This document shows, in pieces, positions 14,201 to 26,461 of a DNA stretch of 64,000 bases (position 1 is its first letter; each line of letters opens with the position of its first letter). Under the pieces are notes generated by a model. The model worked only from the letters and a program-made list of their open reading frames with translations. It did not search any database and had not been told where the DNA came from. A program made the translations under genes and the position numbers. The DNA is from Malus domestica (taxonomy: Eukaryota; Streptophyta; Magnoliopsida; Rosales; Rosaceae). Location of the stretch: positions 8,391,001 through 8,455,000 of the forward strand of contig NC_091673.1 of NCBI RefSeq assembly GCF_042453785.1, read 5' to 3'.

Positions 14201-14763
14201 AGAAATCTCCATAAATTATGCATGTACTAATGAATTGTTGGATCAGAATTAAATAATCATCGATGATATGTTCGCATTCGCAGTAACCACTGAAATCATA
14301 TTAAGTGATAATATTAAGCCCCGCTCTGTTGACGAATATAAACAGAGACAAGATTGGCCTAAGTGGAAAAATGCAATCCAGGTAGAATTAAATTCTTTGG
14401 AAATGCGAAATGTTTTTGGACCAATAGTCGAAACCCCGCCTGGTGTAAACCCCGTGGGTTACAAATGGGTATTCACAAGGAAACGCAATGAGAAAAACGA
14501 GATTGCAAGATATAAAGCACGACCCGTTGCACAAGGCTTTTCCAAAGACCTAGAATTGATTATGAGGAGACATACTCTCCTGTAATGGATGAAATTACGT
14601 TTCGTTACTTAATAAGTTTAGGTGTTTCAGAAAAACTTTACATGTGACTTATGGATGTCATCGCCGCGTATCTATATGGAGAATTAGATACTGACATATA
14701 TATGAAAGTCCCAGAAGGACTTAAGTCGCCTGAAACAACTAATAAATCATGAGGTATGGTCTC
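11218..14763 (+). pseudogene. Copia gag-pol, 5' part (broken)
   Basis: Reading frames in order: UBN2-type gag (11218-11770, with FIRRHVDEGLKSEYL and LWKTLRNIY); a CX2CX4HX4C knuckle at about 12026-12068 with an internal stop; a protease-like segment (12408-12620); a GAG-pre-integrase region (about 12750-12960); integrase (about 13050-13480, with MVLVDVSTRW and IRLDIAGEF, where relatives have DNAGEF); and the N-terminal reverse transcriptase (14330-14763, with YKWVFTRKRNEKNEI and AAYLYGELD). Many stops and at least one frameshift, near 14548, show it is dead. It ends at the target site of the nested element and resumes at 18641. Confidence 0.85.
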
Positions 14764-15112
14764 TGTTGATGCACAAAACCGGAGGTCTTGGAACAACGTA
14801 AATCCGACCGTGAATCTGCAAGAAATGTAAATAACACAAGATGTATCGTGGTTCATCCCAAGGTTTGGGCTACGTCCACACTGATTATGTATTTATTTGA
14901 GGGAGAGAGAGCTCTGAGAGTGAGAGCTTTGAGAGGAGGTGAGAGGGCCTAGGAATTGGCCTCCCATAATTGTGAGGGTGAGAGGTCATTTTATAGAATA
15001 AGAACTCCTCACTTATTACATATTTGCCCTTTCCTTTATCACATAATTACATTTAAGTCCCCCGAGTATTTGTACGCGATCTAAATACGAGACCCTAAAT
15101 ATGGTACAAACA
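14764..15112 (-). repeat. LTR (3' LTR in element sense) of the nested LARD-like element
   Basis: 349 bp, nearly identical to 18286-18635, differing by scattered substitutions and small indels. The polypurine tract complement, AGTCCCCCAAG, abuts it at 15114. Confidence 0.85.
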
Positions 15113-15328
15113 GTAGTCCCCCAAGTCTTCAGTCAAGAGAGTCTTTTGGCTGGAGACTTGAAATTTAGCCCATGTGTGAGCTGAAGTAACTAGATGTCGT
15201 CTTGAACTGATACTTGATATGAGGCGGTGCTCAATTTGAAATGATGCTCAACTAGGAGTAGCACATGCTGCGAGGTTGCTTGGCTTGTGGCTTATGTTGC
15301 CTTGATTGGCTCGACTTGTGGCGTTGAA

Positions 15329-15553
15329 GGTGAGGGATTCCTTTTATGGAATAAGGGCTCACTCCTCAATGCATGAATAATGGGCTATAGTTGATGCTGC
15401 TCTAATGATGGTGAGAAAGTCCCTTTTATAAAATAAGGGCTCGCTTCTCAATACATAAATAATGGGCTAGACTTGATACTCTTTAATGATAAAGGGAGCC
15501 TCTTTTATAAAATAAGGGCTTGCTCCTCAATACATAAATAATGAGCTAGAGTC
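15329..15553. repeat. Tandem array A, about 80-bp unit, three copies
   Basis: Each unit carries CCTTTTAT(G/A)(G/A)AATAAGGGCT, then CTCAAT(G/A)CATAAATAATG. It lies in the interior of the LARD-like element. The units are diverged, so the array is old. Confidence 0.7.
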
Positions 15554-15749
15554 CCCCAAGTATTTTTCATAAGGCCCAGTTGAGGCCCAATATATGGTGT
15601 ATAGTGTAGTCTCTCAAGTCTTCGATCAATATAGTCTGTTGGCCGGAGACTTCAAATCGAATGTTGGCCGGAGACTTCAAATCGAATCCATGTATGGGCC
15701 GAAGTGGCGGTTGTTCGGATGCGGTATTTGTATACCGTGCACTAAAGCT

Positions 15750-15955
15750 TTGTAAGTGAAGCTTTGAAGCTGGAGCTCTGTAAATGAAGCTTTTGAAGCT
15801 AGAGCTTTTGTAAATGAAGCTTTTGAAGATGTAGCTTTGTAAATGAAGCTTTCGAAGCTAGAGCTTTTGTAAATGAAGCTTTTGAAGCTGTAGCTTTGTA
15901 AATGAAGCTTTCGAAGCTAGAGCTTTTGTAAATGAAACTTTTGAAGCTGATTGAC
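15750..15955. repeat. Tandem array B, about 29-bp unit, seven copies
   Basis: The unit is TGTAAATGAAGCTTTTGAAG followed by CTAGAGCTT or CTGTAGCTT, the two forms largely alternating. The AGCTT and GAAGCT pieces are partly self-complementary. Confidence 0.85.
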
Positions 15956-16128
15956 ATGAGTGATGCTCACAAACGTTTGATTGACATGAGTGATGCTCAT
16001 GGATGTTAACATGAGTGATGCTCATGAATGTTGACATGAGTGATTCTCATGAATGTTTATGTATGATTGATATGAGTAATGCTCATGAGTGTTTATGTAT
16101 GATTGACATGAGTAATGCTCATGTATAA
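15952..16128. repeat. Tandem array C, GACATGAGTGATGCTCAT units
   Basis: Six to seven diverged copies of about 24-37 bp follow array B directly. The core ATGAGTGATGCTCAT is an imperfect palindrome. Confidence 0.8.
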
Positions 16129-16133
16129 TATGA

Positions 16134-16306
16134 AGTACTAGGCATACTTTTGATCACCTAATTGGTGGTAATAGCGGCAAGTTGCCGAATAATAATGGAC
16201 TACTGGGCGTACTTTTGATCACCTGGTTGGTGGTAATAGCGGCAGATTGCCGAATAATTTTGGAGTACTGGGCGTACTTTTGATCACCTGGTTGGTGCTA
16301 TTTTGG
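16134..16306. repeat. Tandem array D, about 65-bp unit, 2.7 copies
   Basis: The unit begins AGTACTGGGCGTACTTTTGA and continues through TCACCTGGTTGGTGGTAATAG to GCGGCA(A/G)(G/A)TTGCCGAA. The inner GGCAA/TTGCC arms can pair. Confidence 0.8.
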
Positions 16307-18285
16307 GCTTATAGGCCTTCGCCTTCCCCACAACATTCCAGCCCATTTATTTTGGGCTTTGTCGTTATTTTTTATTTTTTTTATTACCCACTGATGGGGT
16401 TTATACAGATGTCTCCGAAATATAAGAAAAATAATTTACACCATTTAGAAACAAGAAAAGTAAATCACATCATTCTAGTGTGGTGTTTATTCCTTGCTTT
16501 TGTTTTCTGCTTTTCCCACTCAATTTCTTTCTCTTTTTCTCTTTTCCTTTTGCTTTCTACTGCGTCTGTGTCTGTGTCTCTTGGTGAAACTGGAGGGCTA
16601 ACTCCATTTGCTTTTCTTGGACAGCTGGTCCTGAGTCGGACCCTTTGACCCGGCATTACAGTAGATTTGCATCGAAAATAGAGGGTCTCCCCTGCCTGCC
16701 TGTACGCCATATAATTGCATGTTGTTCGGATATGGGCACATGCAAGCCTTGCATGGTTGCAGCAGATAATTGCAGTGGAGATAATATATATAACAGGTGA
16801 GTGCATGGTTGGAGTTCGTGGAGGACCCGTTGGTGGTGCCCGTGCCACTGCAAGTAGATGATTGCTTTTGCCTGTTTTTTTATGATAGTGTCTCTTTCTT
16901 TTTTAGTTGGTTGGTAGACAAGGGATTATCATAGGAACATGATCTTATCTCATCCTATGCCAAACTTGGGAGTTGCGCCACGGTCTTCAGAATGGTGGCT
17001 TTGTCAAAATCACTTATGTGCAAGAAATTCTTCAATTCTGATTTTGCTGTTACGCCATGCAGAACCTACTAGCAATTTCCAGCAACATTCGAGGCCGATG
17101 TTTTCCACACCACATTTTTCTTTGTTTTGGTCAAATCTCCAGCAATGCTTGGCACCCCCGCGGACACTCAGATTTAGACCGACGAATGAGAGCAGCACAC
17201 TGGGGATTTGATTAGCGGCAATGGCTTTGGATCTTAGATATGCAGATTCTTTTTCTTTCGGAAAACAAAATTGTTTTGTTTTTAGCTGAAGAGAGAGAGT
17301 GTGACGCCAGAGTCATGGCTGTCGTTGTTGTAGCTGCTTCTGCTGTGGTTGAACCAACGCAGCCTCACTATGACGTGAAGCTATTCATCATCTGTAAGCT
17401 TCCCTGCTTTGACATGCCCAGTTGAGTCAGAATGTCTTTAAGCTCATTGACTCGAAAGGATGCCAATTTTCTCTTGCACTCAGCCACCACGTCCATTTGT
17501 CTTTGCCCCAAACCACCAAACAGCAATCACCGAACCAATTTCAGCTCCAAATTCGCAAATTCCACCAAAATCGAACCGAACCCGAACCCGAAACCAATAT
17601 CAATCTCGTTGGGTTTCCACTCAGCAGCTCAATCCTGCTGCCATCAGTGCCCTCCTAAAAACTCAAACTTGGTCAACCGTTACGCGGCGGATTTCAATGG
17701 TTTATCAAAATCGTATTTTGGTCTCGGCGTCTGAATCCGTATTTTCGTCAGAGCCACCATCGAATCAGCAACCATTGACGCGACCAGACTGCCGGACCCC
17801 TTCATTGTCGGAGAACTCGAAATCGATGAGATAAGAGAAACGGTACGTTTTGGAGCTCTGAAACTAATGATTCGAATTCAGGTGGTTGAAACCTGACAAG
17901 GCTCGCCGGATCTCGGACCTACGATTTTGTTAGCACAGCGAACCTGCACTTCGGCTGGGGTTCACTGCGATTTCATTGGTGTTGGTGACGAGTTGCGTGG
18001 TGCAGAGTTGCTGGGTGAGGAAGTGTGAAGTAAAGCAAAGCAAGCATTTGAATGGTTGGTAATTTCACAGTTGGGGGACTTTTTGAGGACATGGGATTTC
18101 TGGGATTCGGTTGTGTTTGATTGAAGGGAATGGATTGGACCCAATTGGATGGATATGCTAAATCTTGGTGGAGATTTGAGAGTGATGGATTTGGTTTGGT
18201 GTGATTTTCAGATTCACGACGGAGGTGAAAAATTGAGAGAGAATCGACACAGTTTTTTGTATCGATTCCCACAGACGGCGCCAAA

Positions 18286-18635
18286 TGTTGATACACAAAA
18301 CCGGAGGTCTTGGAACAACGTAAATCCGACCGTGAATCTGCAAGAAATGTAAATAACACAAGATGTATCATGGTTCACCCCAAGGTTTGGGCTACGTCCA
18401 CACTGATTATGTATTTATTTGAGGGAGAGAGAGAGCTCTGAGAGTGAGAGCTTTGATAGGAGGTGAGAGGGCCTAGGAATTGGCATCCCATAATTGTGAG
18501 GGTGACGGGTCCTTTTATAGAATAAAGACTCATCACTTATTACATATTTTCCCATTCCTTTATCACATAATTACATTTAAGTCCCCGAGTATTTGTACGA
18601 GATCTAAATACGAGGCCCTAAATATGGTATAAACA
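18286..18635 (-). repeat. LTR (5' LTR in element sense) of the nested LARD-like element
   Basis: 350 bp with TG and CA ends. The minus-strand primer-binding site TTTGGCGCCGTCTGTGGG adjoins it at 18268-18285. The GTCTC duplication follows at 18636-18640. Confidence 0.85.
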
Positions 18636-18640
18636 GTCTC

Positions 18641-19740
18641 GATCAAATTAAGGCGATCATTGTATGGGCTGAAACAATCTGGACGAATGTGGTATAATCG
18701 TCTCAGTGAATATTTGATCAAAGAAAGGTATATGAACAATGTCATTTGCCCATGTGTGTTCATTAAGAAATCCAACTTTGGATTTGCTATAGTGGCAGTA
18801 TATGTCGATGATTTGAACCTAGTTGGAACCCCTGAAGAGCTTAATAAAACTGCTGAATATTTGAAAAGCGAATTTGAAATGAAATACCTTGGAAAAACAA
18901 AATTTTGTCTCGGTCTGTAGATCAAGCATTGTGCTAGTGGAATTTTGGTCCACCAATCAGCTTACATTGAAAAAATCCTAAAGCGATTTGGTATGGACAA
19001 GGCTTATCCACTCAGCACGTCAATGGTTGTTCGTTCTCTCGACGTTAAGAAAGATCAATTCCGTACAAAAGAAAATGATGAACTGGTTCTTGGTCCAGAA
19101 GTACTATATCTGAGTGCAATAGGTGCTTTGTTGTATTTAGCACAATATACTAGACCAGATATAGCTTTTTCAGTCAACTTGTTAGCAAGGTATAGCTCTG
19201 CTCCAACAATTCGTCATTGGAAGGGTGTCAAATATGTATTGTGACAACAAACATGGGTATTTTCTACTCAAAGAAATCGACAAATGACCAGGTCCTTGTT
19301 GGATATGAAGATACTAGTTTTCTCTCTGATCCGCATAAAGCCCGCTCACAAACTGGATATGTGTTCAAGAATGGATATACATCAATCTCATGGCGCTCAA
19401 CAATGCAAACACTAATTGCTACATCTTCTAATCACTCAGAAATACTTGCTTTACATGAAGCAAGTGGTGAATGTTCTTGGTTAAGATCAATGATCCATCA
19501 TATCCGGAATTCATGTGATCTAACTTCAAAGACAGACAATCCAACTATCATTCATGAAGATAATGTAGTCCATGTTGCCCAAATGAAGGAAGGATTCATT
19601 AAGGGCGATAAAACTAAACACATATCTCCAAAGTTTTTCAGTGCACATAAGCTTTAAAAGGCTAAAGCTATTGAAGTAAGACAAATCCGTTCTAATGAAA
19701 ATCTGGCAGATTTGTTCACCAAATCTCTACCAAAATGCAC
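18641..19740 (+). pseudogene. Copia reverse transcriptase C-terminus and RNase H (broken)
   Basis: Continuation of the copia pol after the nested element: SLYGLKQSGRMWYNRL, the catalytic VYVDDLNLVG near 18800, the connection segment (AIGALLYLAQYTRPDIAF) and RNase H (ARSQTGYVF, TLIATSSNHSEILAL, IHEDN, KHISPKFF). Several in-frame stops (for example after KFCLGL near 18918 and after KYVL near 19242) break it. The family-typical GGGGGAGCATCC follows near 19813. Confidence 0.85.
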
Positions 19741-19975
19741 GTTTCAGAAGTTAGTGCAAAGTATCGGATTACGTCGACTTACCAAACAACTAAATTTGGA
19801 GAATGCGGAATCAGGGGGAGCATCCATGATACATGTCTGTTGTACTCTTTTTCCTTCGACTAGGATTTTTCTTATCAAGGTTTTAACAAGACAACATAAG
19901 TATATGCACGTCTCTATCTAATATTTTACCTCATCTATTCCTCCCTATTTTACATCAATCTCATCTACCTCAACA

Positions 19976-20158
19976 TAAGTATAGAGCACTCGACTGCAAT
20001 CAAAATATACATAAAGAAAGAAAGATCAATAACATCATCTATTCCTCCCTCTTTTATTTGTCATCCCCTAGTGTTATAGTTACAGTGTGATATTTTATCT
20101 CTACTTCGCTCCTGTCACTAGTAAAAATTATCTCTCTAACTTTTACATATTTATAACA
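19976..20158 (+). repeat. Copia 3' LTR, truncated at its 5' end
   Basis: Matches the last 180 bp or so of the 5' LTR, from TAGAGCACTCGACTGCAATC to TATAACA. The first 160 bp or so of the LTR are missing and replaced by unrelated sequence. ATAAC follows at 20159-20163. Confidence 0.8.
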
Positions 20159-20163
20159 ATAAC

Positions 20164-23100
20164 ATAAATATATGCACGTCTCTATCTGAAAATTGTTTGT
20201 GTGTTAGCATAAAACCACACGTTATTATATATAATCAATTAAAAACGCAGACTTTCTAATCCGAACTCCAAAGCAAATTTTATAGATTGATTAGAAAAAT
20301 GGTTAACCTCAAAGCTCTAACATATGGCAAGCACCTAAAACACACAAGTTCCATATAAAAATAAGAAGAAAAGCACGATAACACTGCTAAAGTGATCTTT
20401 CGGGTTGTCAGACATGCATGCACCTTTACGGAGTTCCGGCTGCACGTCACGGTTGAGAGCTCCGTTTTATCTAACAAGTTTGTTTGCTTCATTTTCTTTT
20501 AATCTGACCTGATTACAAATATAACTCACACCAATTATTAACTAATGATTCTGATTAACTTGTTATAATATAAGGTTGACTCTTGACTACCGGCGCCATC
20601 GATCGATCATCGATGACGGAACATACATATGTAACATTATGAAAGTAACAGGCCGTCGAAAGAGCCGACAATGTGATAGTATATTGTCATCAACTTATTA
20701 AGAGATATAAAGAGGCAGAGATTAGGTGGTGTACAAGAAGCAATGGTTGCATCATACAAAACCCCGATGTTTGGTTTTGGTCGGCATCTAATTATCTTAA
20801 GTTTACATCACCAATGGTTACGACTAGATTATGGCCTGACCCAAAACCAAGTCCTTTCGGTTTACTTCATTTCCTCTTCTGCCTTCACGTACACATTTAT
20901 TTTCGATTAATCGATCCATTGCAATATTTGAATCGACAATTCACTTCTCTGCCCTTATGTTACTTCTCACACATCCCCTCAATTTTTGGCCGTCGGATCC
21001 AATGAATTGAAGAAAACCAATAGCCAAATTAACAAGAGAGTGTGGGAGGTAAAAATAGGTGTGTGAATAGAACTATCCATTGCCTTATAGGACAGTTTCT
21101 AGCTAACTTTGTAGGTTTTATTTCTTAAAGATTCTCTAGGGACAATCTTATTAATTTGGTAAGCTCCTGTGTCGATATTGCCTTAAGTAGTAGGATGTTG
21201 AAAATGAATCTTACATTGATGAGAAAATATACCTTGCATGGGCCTATAAGTTTGATTACTCCTCATATTGTCGATTAGTTTTATGGTAGAGTCTCAACTT
21301 TCTTCTTAGGATGTGGACAAGACACTGTAGAATTGTTTTAATTAATTTCTTCTTGTCTTTTTTTTTTGTGGCAACGGATCCCAAATTATATATAAGCAAT
21401 TCTAAGTATCTAGGTCAATTTCTAATATATAAACGATTTTTTTCGTAATAAAATTTATTTCTAGGATTTAAGGCATGCCAAGCACCCATTCATTATATAA
21501 TTACAATGTCAATGGATTAAAATACACATATAGATAGATAATTAGTAAAATAAGTGTTTGACATAACTAGTTCATGTTTAAATTTCAGGTTCAACCCACC
21601 TACTTACAAGTTTTAAAGTAGAAATGTCTACAAGAAAGCCTATTAACCATCATGATATTTTTTTTCTCATTAAATTGATGAAGCACCATGCATGTTATCA
21701 TCATGCATAAGCTCAGTACTGAGCTCTCGAAATGGTAGATTTGTACGTAGAAGCCATATGTTTTAGTTCGGTTTAGAAATAAAAACTCATATCTAGCCAA
21801 TTGTGTTTAATTATGTGTCTACACCGGTTGTTGAATTTTTCAGGTCGACGGGCTGATGGTCCACTTCAATAACACCGATATTGTCCCTACTTTAGCACCT
21901 GTCCAATCCGTCATGTGTGAGTTTTTATCACAAAAAATCTCAGTATTAGTTAGAATAGAGTAATCCTATTTAAATTGATTTTCTCCTTTCCTTCTGGCCG
22001 ATGTATGGAAGAGAATCCTCTCTGGATCCACTTTATGAGGATCGTACGGATTCTCACATCCTAGCTGTTCATCATATATCGTACGGCCATTTTTCGTCAG
22101 GTATTATTTGTGTTTAATTTTAAATAAAAAAAGTCAAATGATTTCTGACCGCACAATACATGATGAATGACTAAGATGTAATTACCATCTTGCCACCTTT
22201 AAATCCCAATTCCCTTGCAATTTGGCGAAATGCTCTCCAACTACAAACTGTGTGCATTATTGGCATCAGATTTGCCCCCACCATTTAATCACATTCTTGA
22301 ACTTAAATCCACCACCGATCGATACCATGTGAACATATCATGACTGGTGTGGACATAAATTGAGAAGCACCATCATAAAAAAGAGAAGAAAATCCGACAT
22401 AATAATATAATTAGCTTTTCAGATGGGCATGATTTAGTACTTTCAGAAAAATAAACTAACTGGGACTGGTTCTTGTTTACTTTCTACTTCGCACGTCAAC
22501 GGAAAATAAAAATATACAATGATCCATAGGACTGCGTCTTCGCTTGTTGGCTCCGCAATTAAGAAACAAAGAAAAGGAGATATGAGAAAACATAGAATTG
22601 TATGCTAATCAAACTTTAGGAATCGACCCTACTTGTCTGTCACATAGAGAAGTAATTTTTCAGTGTAACCGTAAGGTTTGAGGGATGGAATTACACAAAT
22701 CTAAAAGAACAAACTAAAATTTATATTAAATAGTAATATTTTTAATCGCATTCAGATTTTTGTGATGAAATTCAACACAAGTCAGTTTGTGCTATAATTT
22801 GTAATTTTGTATTCAACGGTTAATGTTAGTCTTATTACGTAGATGTGAGCTCTTGGTTCGACGTTGAAATCTTAAGATAGAACACAGACATGTGGTGTTA
22901 CTATTCAACTCAAATAGTACATCACGTGACTTTACATTGCTAATACCTCCTAGGGAGAGATTTGTAATTTTGAAATGTTATAATAATTCTTAATGACTTC
23001 TCTCTGAGACATGATTACGACATCGTTTTATGCTATAATTTTCTTGGCAGACATAATTGCAATAGTAATAGAGAGCACATGGTTACATGGCAAAATTATA

Positions 23101-24700
23101 GATAAGAAATCCAAAGGAAATTATATGAAGTAAAGGAGAAGAACATAAAGATTTTTGCGATGCCTTAATTTATGTGTATCAAACATGCTTTGATGTTGTT
23201 GGTAGACATCAAAACAATCACTAATTACGTTACTTAAATCTGCTAACCACCATTTGCTTCCTTAAAAGGACCATTCTCCACCAAACTAGCTAGATTTATT
23301 GGTCGGTTGCTTTATCTCTTGGGGTAATTTTTGGGATAATTATGTCTCAGTAACCCTAATACACGCATCATTTTTTTAACCCTTATCATTTTTTAATTAC
23401 AAACAATATTATTACTATGAATTAGTCTAAAGAAGGAAACTTTAACGCAAAGCTCTCGGCACTGTTTATTTTAACGAAAAACCACATTTTTACATTAAAA
23501 AGTCCATTATGGTACTTTTTACTTTACCCTTTATTTTGTCCTTATCATTAAAACTCAAAGTTTTCAAGCTCTTTTCATTATTTTTTCTTCTAAGGAAAGA
23601 CGGAGTTTTAACCAAAATAAGTAAAAGAGGAGGGTTTGCTAAAACGCAATCAATTGAAGAGGAAGATCTTCTCCGTAACTTTTTATTCTTTGCATCATTG
23701 AAAAGTTTTCATCATAGTGAAGCCATTTTCTATAGTTACTCCTTCCTTCCATATATGGGTCAAAAGTCAAAACGTTTCTGCTTTAGTACACATAATACTA
23801 CTTGTATGCAGAAATTATTGAAGGTTTATTTTTAGTCATACTCCTTGAAACTCTAGTTTCGTCTTATTTTGCAATCTAAAAATGAAATTTGATGTACTTT
23901 ACCATTTGAAACTCGATTTTCGTCTTATTTTCTCACATTCTGTGGAATCCGTTAAGAAAATTGTTGAGTTTGCGACGTGGCACTAGTGTGGCCCACTTAC
24001 ATGATGGCATGTTCGCCGCATCAGCTTAAGAATATATTTAATATTTTGAAACTGTAAGAAACATTAAAAAAGATTTAGGTTTTTATCTGTTGTTTCCAAA
24101 ATGATTTTCACAGCTGTTGCTTTCTGTTGATTATTTTGAGTAACCAACACTCTTTCCCGTACGATTTTTACAGCTGCTTCGTAATAATAAGGCTATGAAA
24201 TTTGTTAAAAAAACTCCTCCTGTTTTAGCATTTAAAGTCCTTCCAAAGTTATGATTGGGCTCTTTTCTTGAAATAGCCCAGTGAAATAGCCCAGGAAGCC
24301 CACTTGAACTGTGAATAGCCTCATCCTTACCCAACAAAACTCAAATGGGCCGTCTTGGAATTAGTTTACTCATAAAAACGGCATGTAAGAGAAATCTGCG
24401 TAAGACCTTAATGCACTACATCAAGAATTTCCCAAGAAGAAAACTGATTCGAACTTCGCCAACACATTAAAATACAAGCCAATGAGGCTTTAAGTTATAA
24501 GTAAGTCGACATTGTTACGTTTGTCCAGTGTTTCATATATGAAATTGGATAACAAACATTACCTTATGTGAGAATATCAAATATCTACTTGGGCCTCCTT
24601 ATACGATGCCCTCATTGGTTGCGATCAGTTCTCAGATATATTGGTGGCTCTGACTTGTAATCTAAGCCACCAGCTTGTGATTTTTCCAGGTAAGCTCAAC
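20164..24700. other. Intergenic DNA upstream of LHCA2
   Basis: No exon chain or RNA gene recognised. Open frames are short and lack family resemblance. It holds a dispersed repeat at 23461-23590 and AT-rich low-complexity tracts. Confidence 0.5.
23461..23590. repeat. Dispersed repeat, copy 1
   Basis: Shares long stretches with 40829-40964, including TTTAACGAAAAACCACATTT and CTTTACCCTTTATTTTGTCC. Probably part of a MITE family; I could not define its ends. Confidence 0.7.
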
Positions 24701-24711
24701 AACTGGACGTG

Positions 24712-24912
24712 GAAGGAATGAAGGGCCCACTCTCAGATTCTGCATGCCACATGGCACCCCAAAAGCCAATCGGACACCACTCTCCTATCCTACAAGATAA
24801 GCCCCTTCAATTCTTTACATTAACTCATCTGCGTCTCTCTCCCCAAACACTCCAAACCCCATACAGTTTCACAGATCAAATAAGCAACAAAGTTTGGTCG
24901 AAGCCTCGAAAA
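24712..24912 (+). promoter_or_regulatory. Putative LHCA2 promoter and leader
   Basis: Contains a CCAAT motif (AGCCAATCGG near 24763), an I-box-like GATAAG (near 24792) and an ACGT core (GGACGTGG near 24707). These motifs are typical of light-regulated Lhc promoters. The transcription start is not defined from sequence alone. Confidence 0.4.
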
Positions 24913-26461
24913 ATGGCCTCCGCCTGGGCTACCTCTTCCGCCATTGCAGCCGTCGCTGTATCGTCGCGGTATTTATTTATTAATTTAATGTGTGCTTAAT
25001 TACGTACTCTTGCATGGTTTATTGGGGTTTTGGAGTTTTTTGTTCCTTCGCGTTGTTAATTAATACAAGCAAGATGTGAATTATGCTGCAGCTCCCAGAA
25101 GGGTGGGTCTTCTTTGGCGGCAACTAAGGCTTCTTTCTTTGGTGGGAGGAAGCTGAGAGTGAGAAGCTTCACAGCCACCAAAGGATCATCGTCATCTTTT
25201 ACAGTACGTGCGGCTGCTGCTGACCCCGATAGACCTCTGTGGTTTCCAGGAAGCACCCCTCCCCCATGGCTCGATGGAAGGTAGGTCCAAAATATCCCGT
25301 TTATGAATGTTCTCTTATCAGACTATCTAGCAACATGAAATATTTTGGTTACCAGCATCAACATGCAAGTCTAAACCATTAATTAAGTTGATAACTGTCC
25401 AACAATGTGGTTCATATTCACATAATTGAACCTAAACCCTTAATTAAGTCGACATTTGTCTGAATATCTTTGGTTCATAGCCGCATCATTGAATCTTAAG
25501 TTGTTAATAAAATGTTTGCTTATAGAAAAATGTTCTCTTACCAGACTAGATTACAATATAAGATGTTTACGTTGCTAGCATAGTAGCATGTGAACCTAAA
25601 CCGTCACGAAACAACTCTCTATATGGTATTTTACGTTGTCTCTCTACCTTACTGATTAAGTGTTATAATAATGCAGCCTGCCAGGAGACTTCGGCTTCGA
25701 TCCTCTTGGTCTTTGTAAGTCGAACACCAATGCTATTAATCCCTAACCATAATTCTCACATATTCTCTAAATGCTGATGAAATTTGTAACTAATAATGTT
25801 TGTTAAAATGTAATTACAGCATCTGACCCAGACAGCCTGAAATGGAACCAGCAAGCAGAGCTTGTACACTGCAGATGGGCAATGCTCGGCGCAGCCGGAA
25901 TCTTCATCCCCGAATTCTTGACCAAAATCGGCATTCTAAACACCCCGTCATGGTACACAGCCGGAGAGCAAGAGTACTTCACAGACACCACCACTCTCTT
26001 CGTCGTTGAGCTTGTTTTGATCGGGTGGGCCGAGGGGAGGAGATGGGCCGACATCCTCAAGCCCGGCTCCGTTAACACCGACCCAATCTTCCCCAACAAC
26101 AAGCTCACCGGGACAGATGTAGGGTACCCGGGAGGGCTCTGGTTCGACCCACTTGGATGGGGAAGCGGCTCGCCTGAGAAGATCAAGGAGTTGAGGACAA
26201 AGGAGATTAAGAACGGAAGGCTAGCTATGTTGGCTGTGATGGGGGCTTGGTTTCAACACATTTACACTGGGACTGGCCCCATCGACAACCTCTTCGCTCA
26301 CCTCGCTGATCCCGGCCATGCCACCATTTTCGCTGTGAGTGCAATTAGCGCACTTTAAATTGATTTAAACTAATTTGATTGGATGCTTAGGGTTTTCTTA
26401 ATTAGGGTTAACATATCTAATTGTTTTGGTTGGTTTTTGGCAGTCTTTCTCCCCCAAGTGA
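24913..26461 (+). CDS. LHCA2: Chlorophyll a/b-binding protein of photosystem I, Lhca2 type
   Basis: An antenna protein of the photosystem I light-harvesting complex in the thylakoid membrane. Five exons join in frame: 24913-24968, 25092-25280, 25677-25714, 25820-26334 and 26444-26461, giving 271 residues. Residues 1-58 or so are a Ser/Ala-rich chloroplast transit peptide; the mature start is near AADPDRP. Helix 1 carries the chlorophyll-binding ELVHCRWAM (about 107-115), where His rather than Asn fits Lhca2 and not Lhca3 or Lhca4. Helix 3 carries EIKNGRLAM. The protein closely matches my recollection of Arabidopsis Lhca2 through the whole mature part and ends in FSPK. All introns are GT-AG. 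The gene appears intact. Confidence 0.95.

Larger units (their letters stand above)
14764..18635 (-). mobile_element. Non-coding LTR retroelement (LARD-like), minus strand, nested in copia
   Basis: The two LTRs (349 and 350 bp, TGTTGAT...ACA on the plus strand) are flanked by GTCTC at 14759-14763 and 18636-18640. Orientation comes from the end motifs. Read on the minus strand, TTTGGCGCCGTCTGTGGG directly follows the LTR at 18285, a gypsy-type primer-binding site, and CTTGGGGGACTAC precedes the other LTR as polypurine tract. The 3.2-kb interior has no gag, protease, reverse transcriptase or integrase on either strand. It holds four tandem-repeat arrays between about 15329 and 16306. It must be mobilised by proteins of another element. 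Confidence 0.85.
10197..20158 (+). mobile_element. Ty1/copia LTR retrotransposon, decayed, with a nested insertion
   Basis: A five-base target duplication, ATAAC, lies at 10192-10196 and 20159-20163. The 5' LTR begins TGTTGAAAAC and ends TATAACA. The 3' LTR ends identically but lacks its first part. Between them, in copia order, are gag (UBN2 type), a CCHC knuckle, protease, integrase, reverse transcriptase and RNase H, all with stops and frameshifts. A 3.9-kb LTR element interrupts the reverse transcriptase. Subtracting that insertion and one GTCTC copy restores an open reading frame into the SLYGLKQS motif. The element is autonomous in type but inactive now. Confidence 0.9.

Noticed and set aside
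16247..16848. Frames of 127-133 codons inside the nested LARD-like element
   Set aside because: Low-complexity, no domain, opposite strands overlapping; no sign of selection visible.
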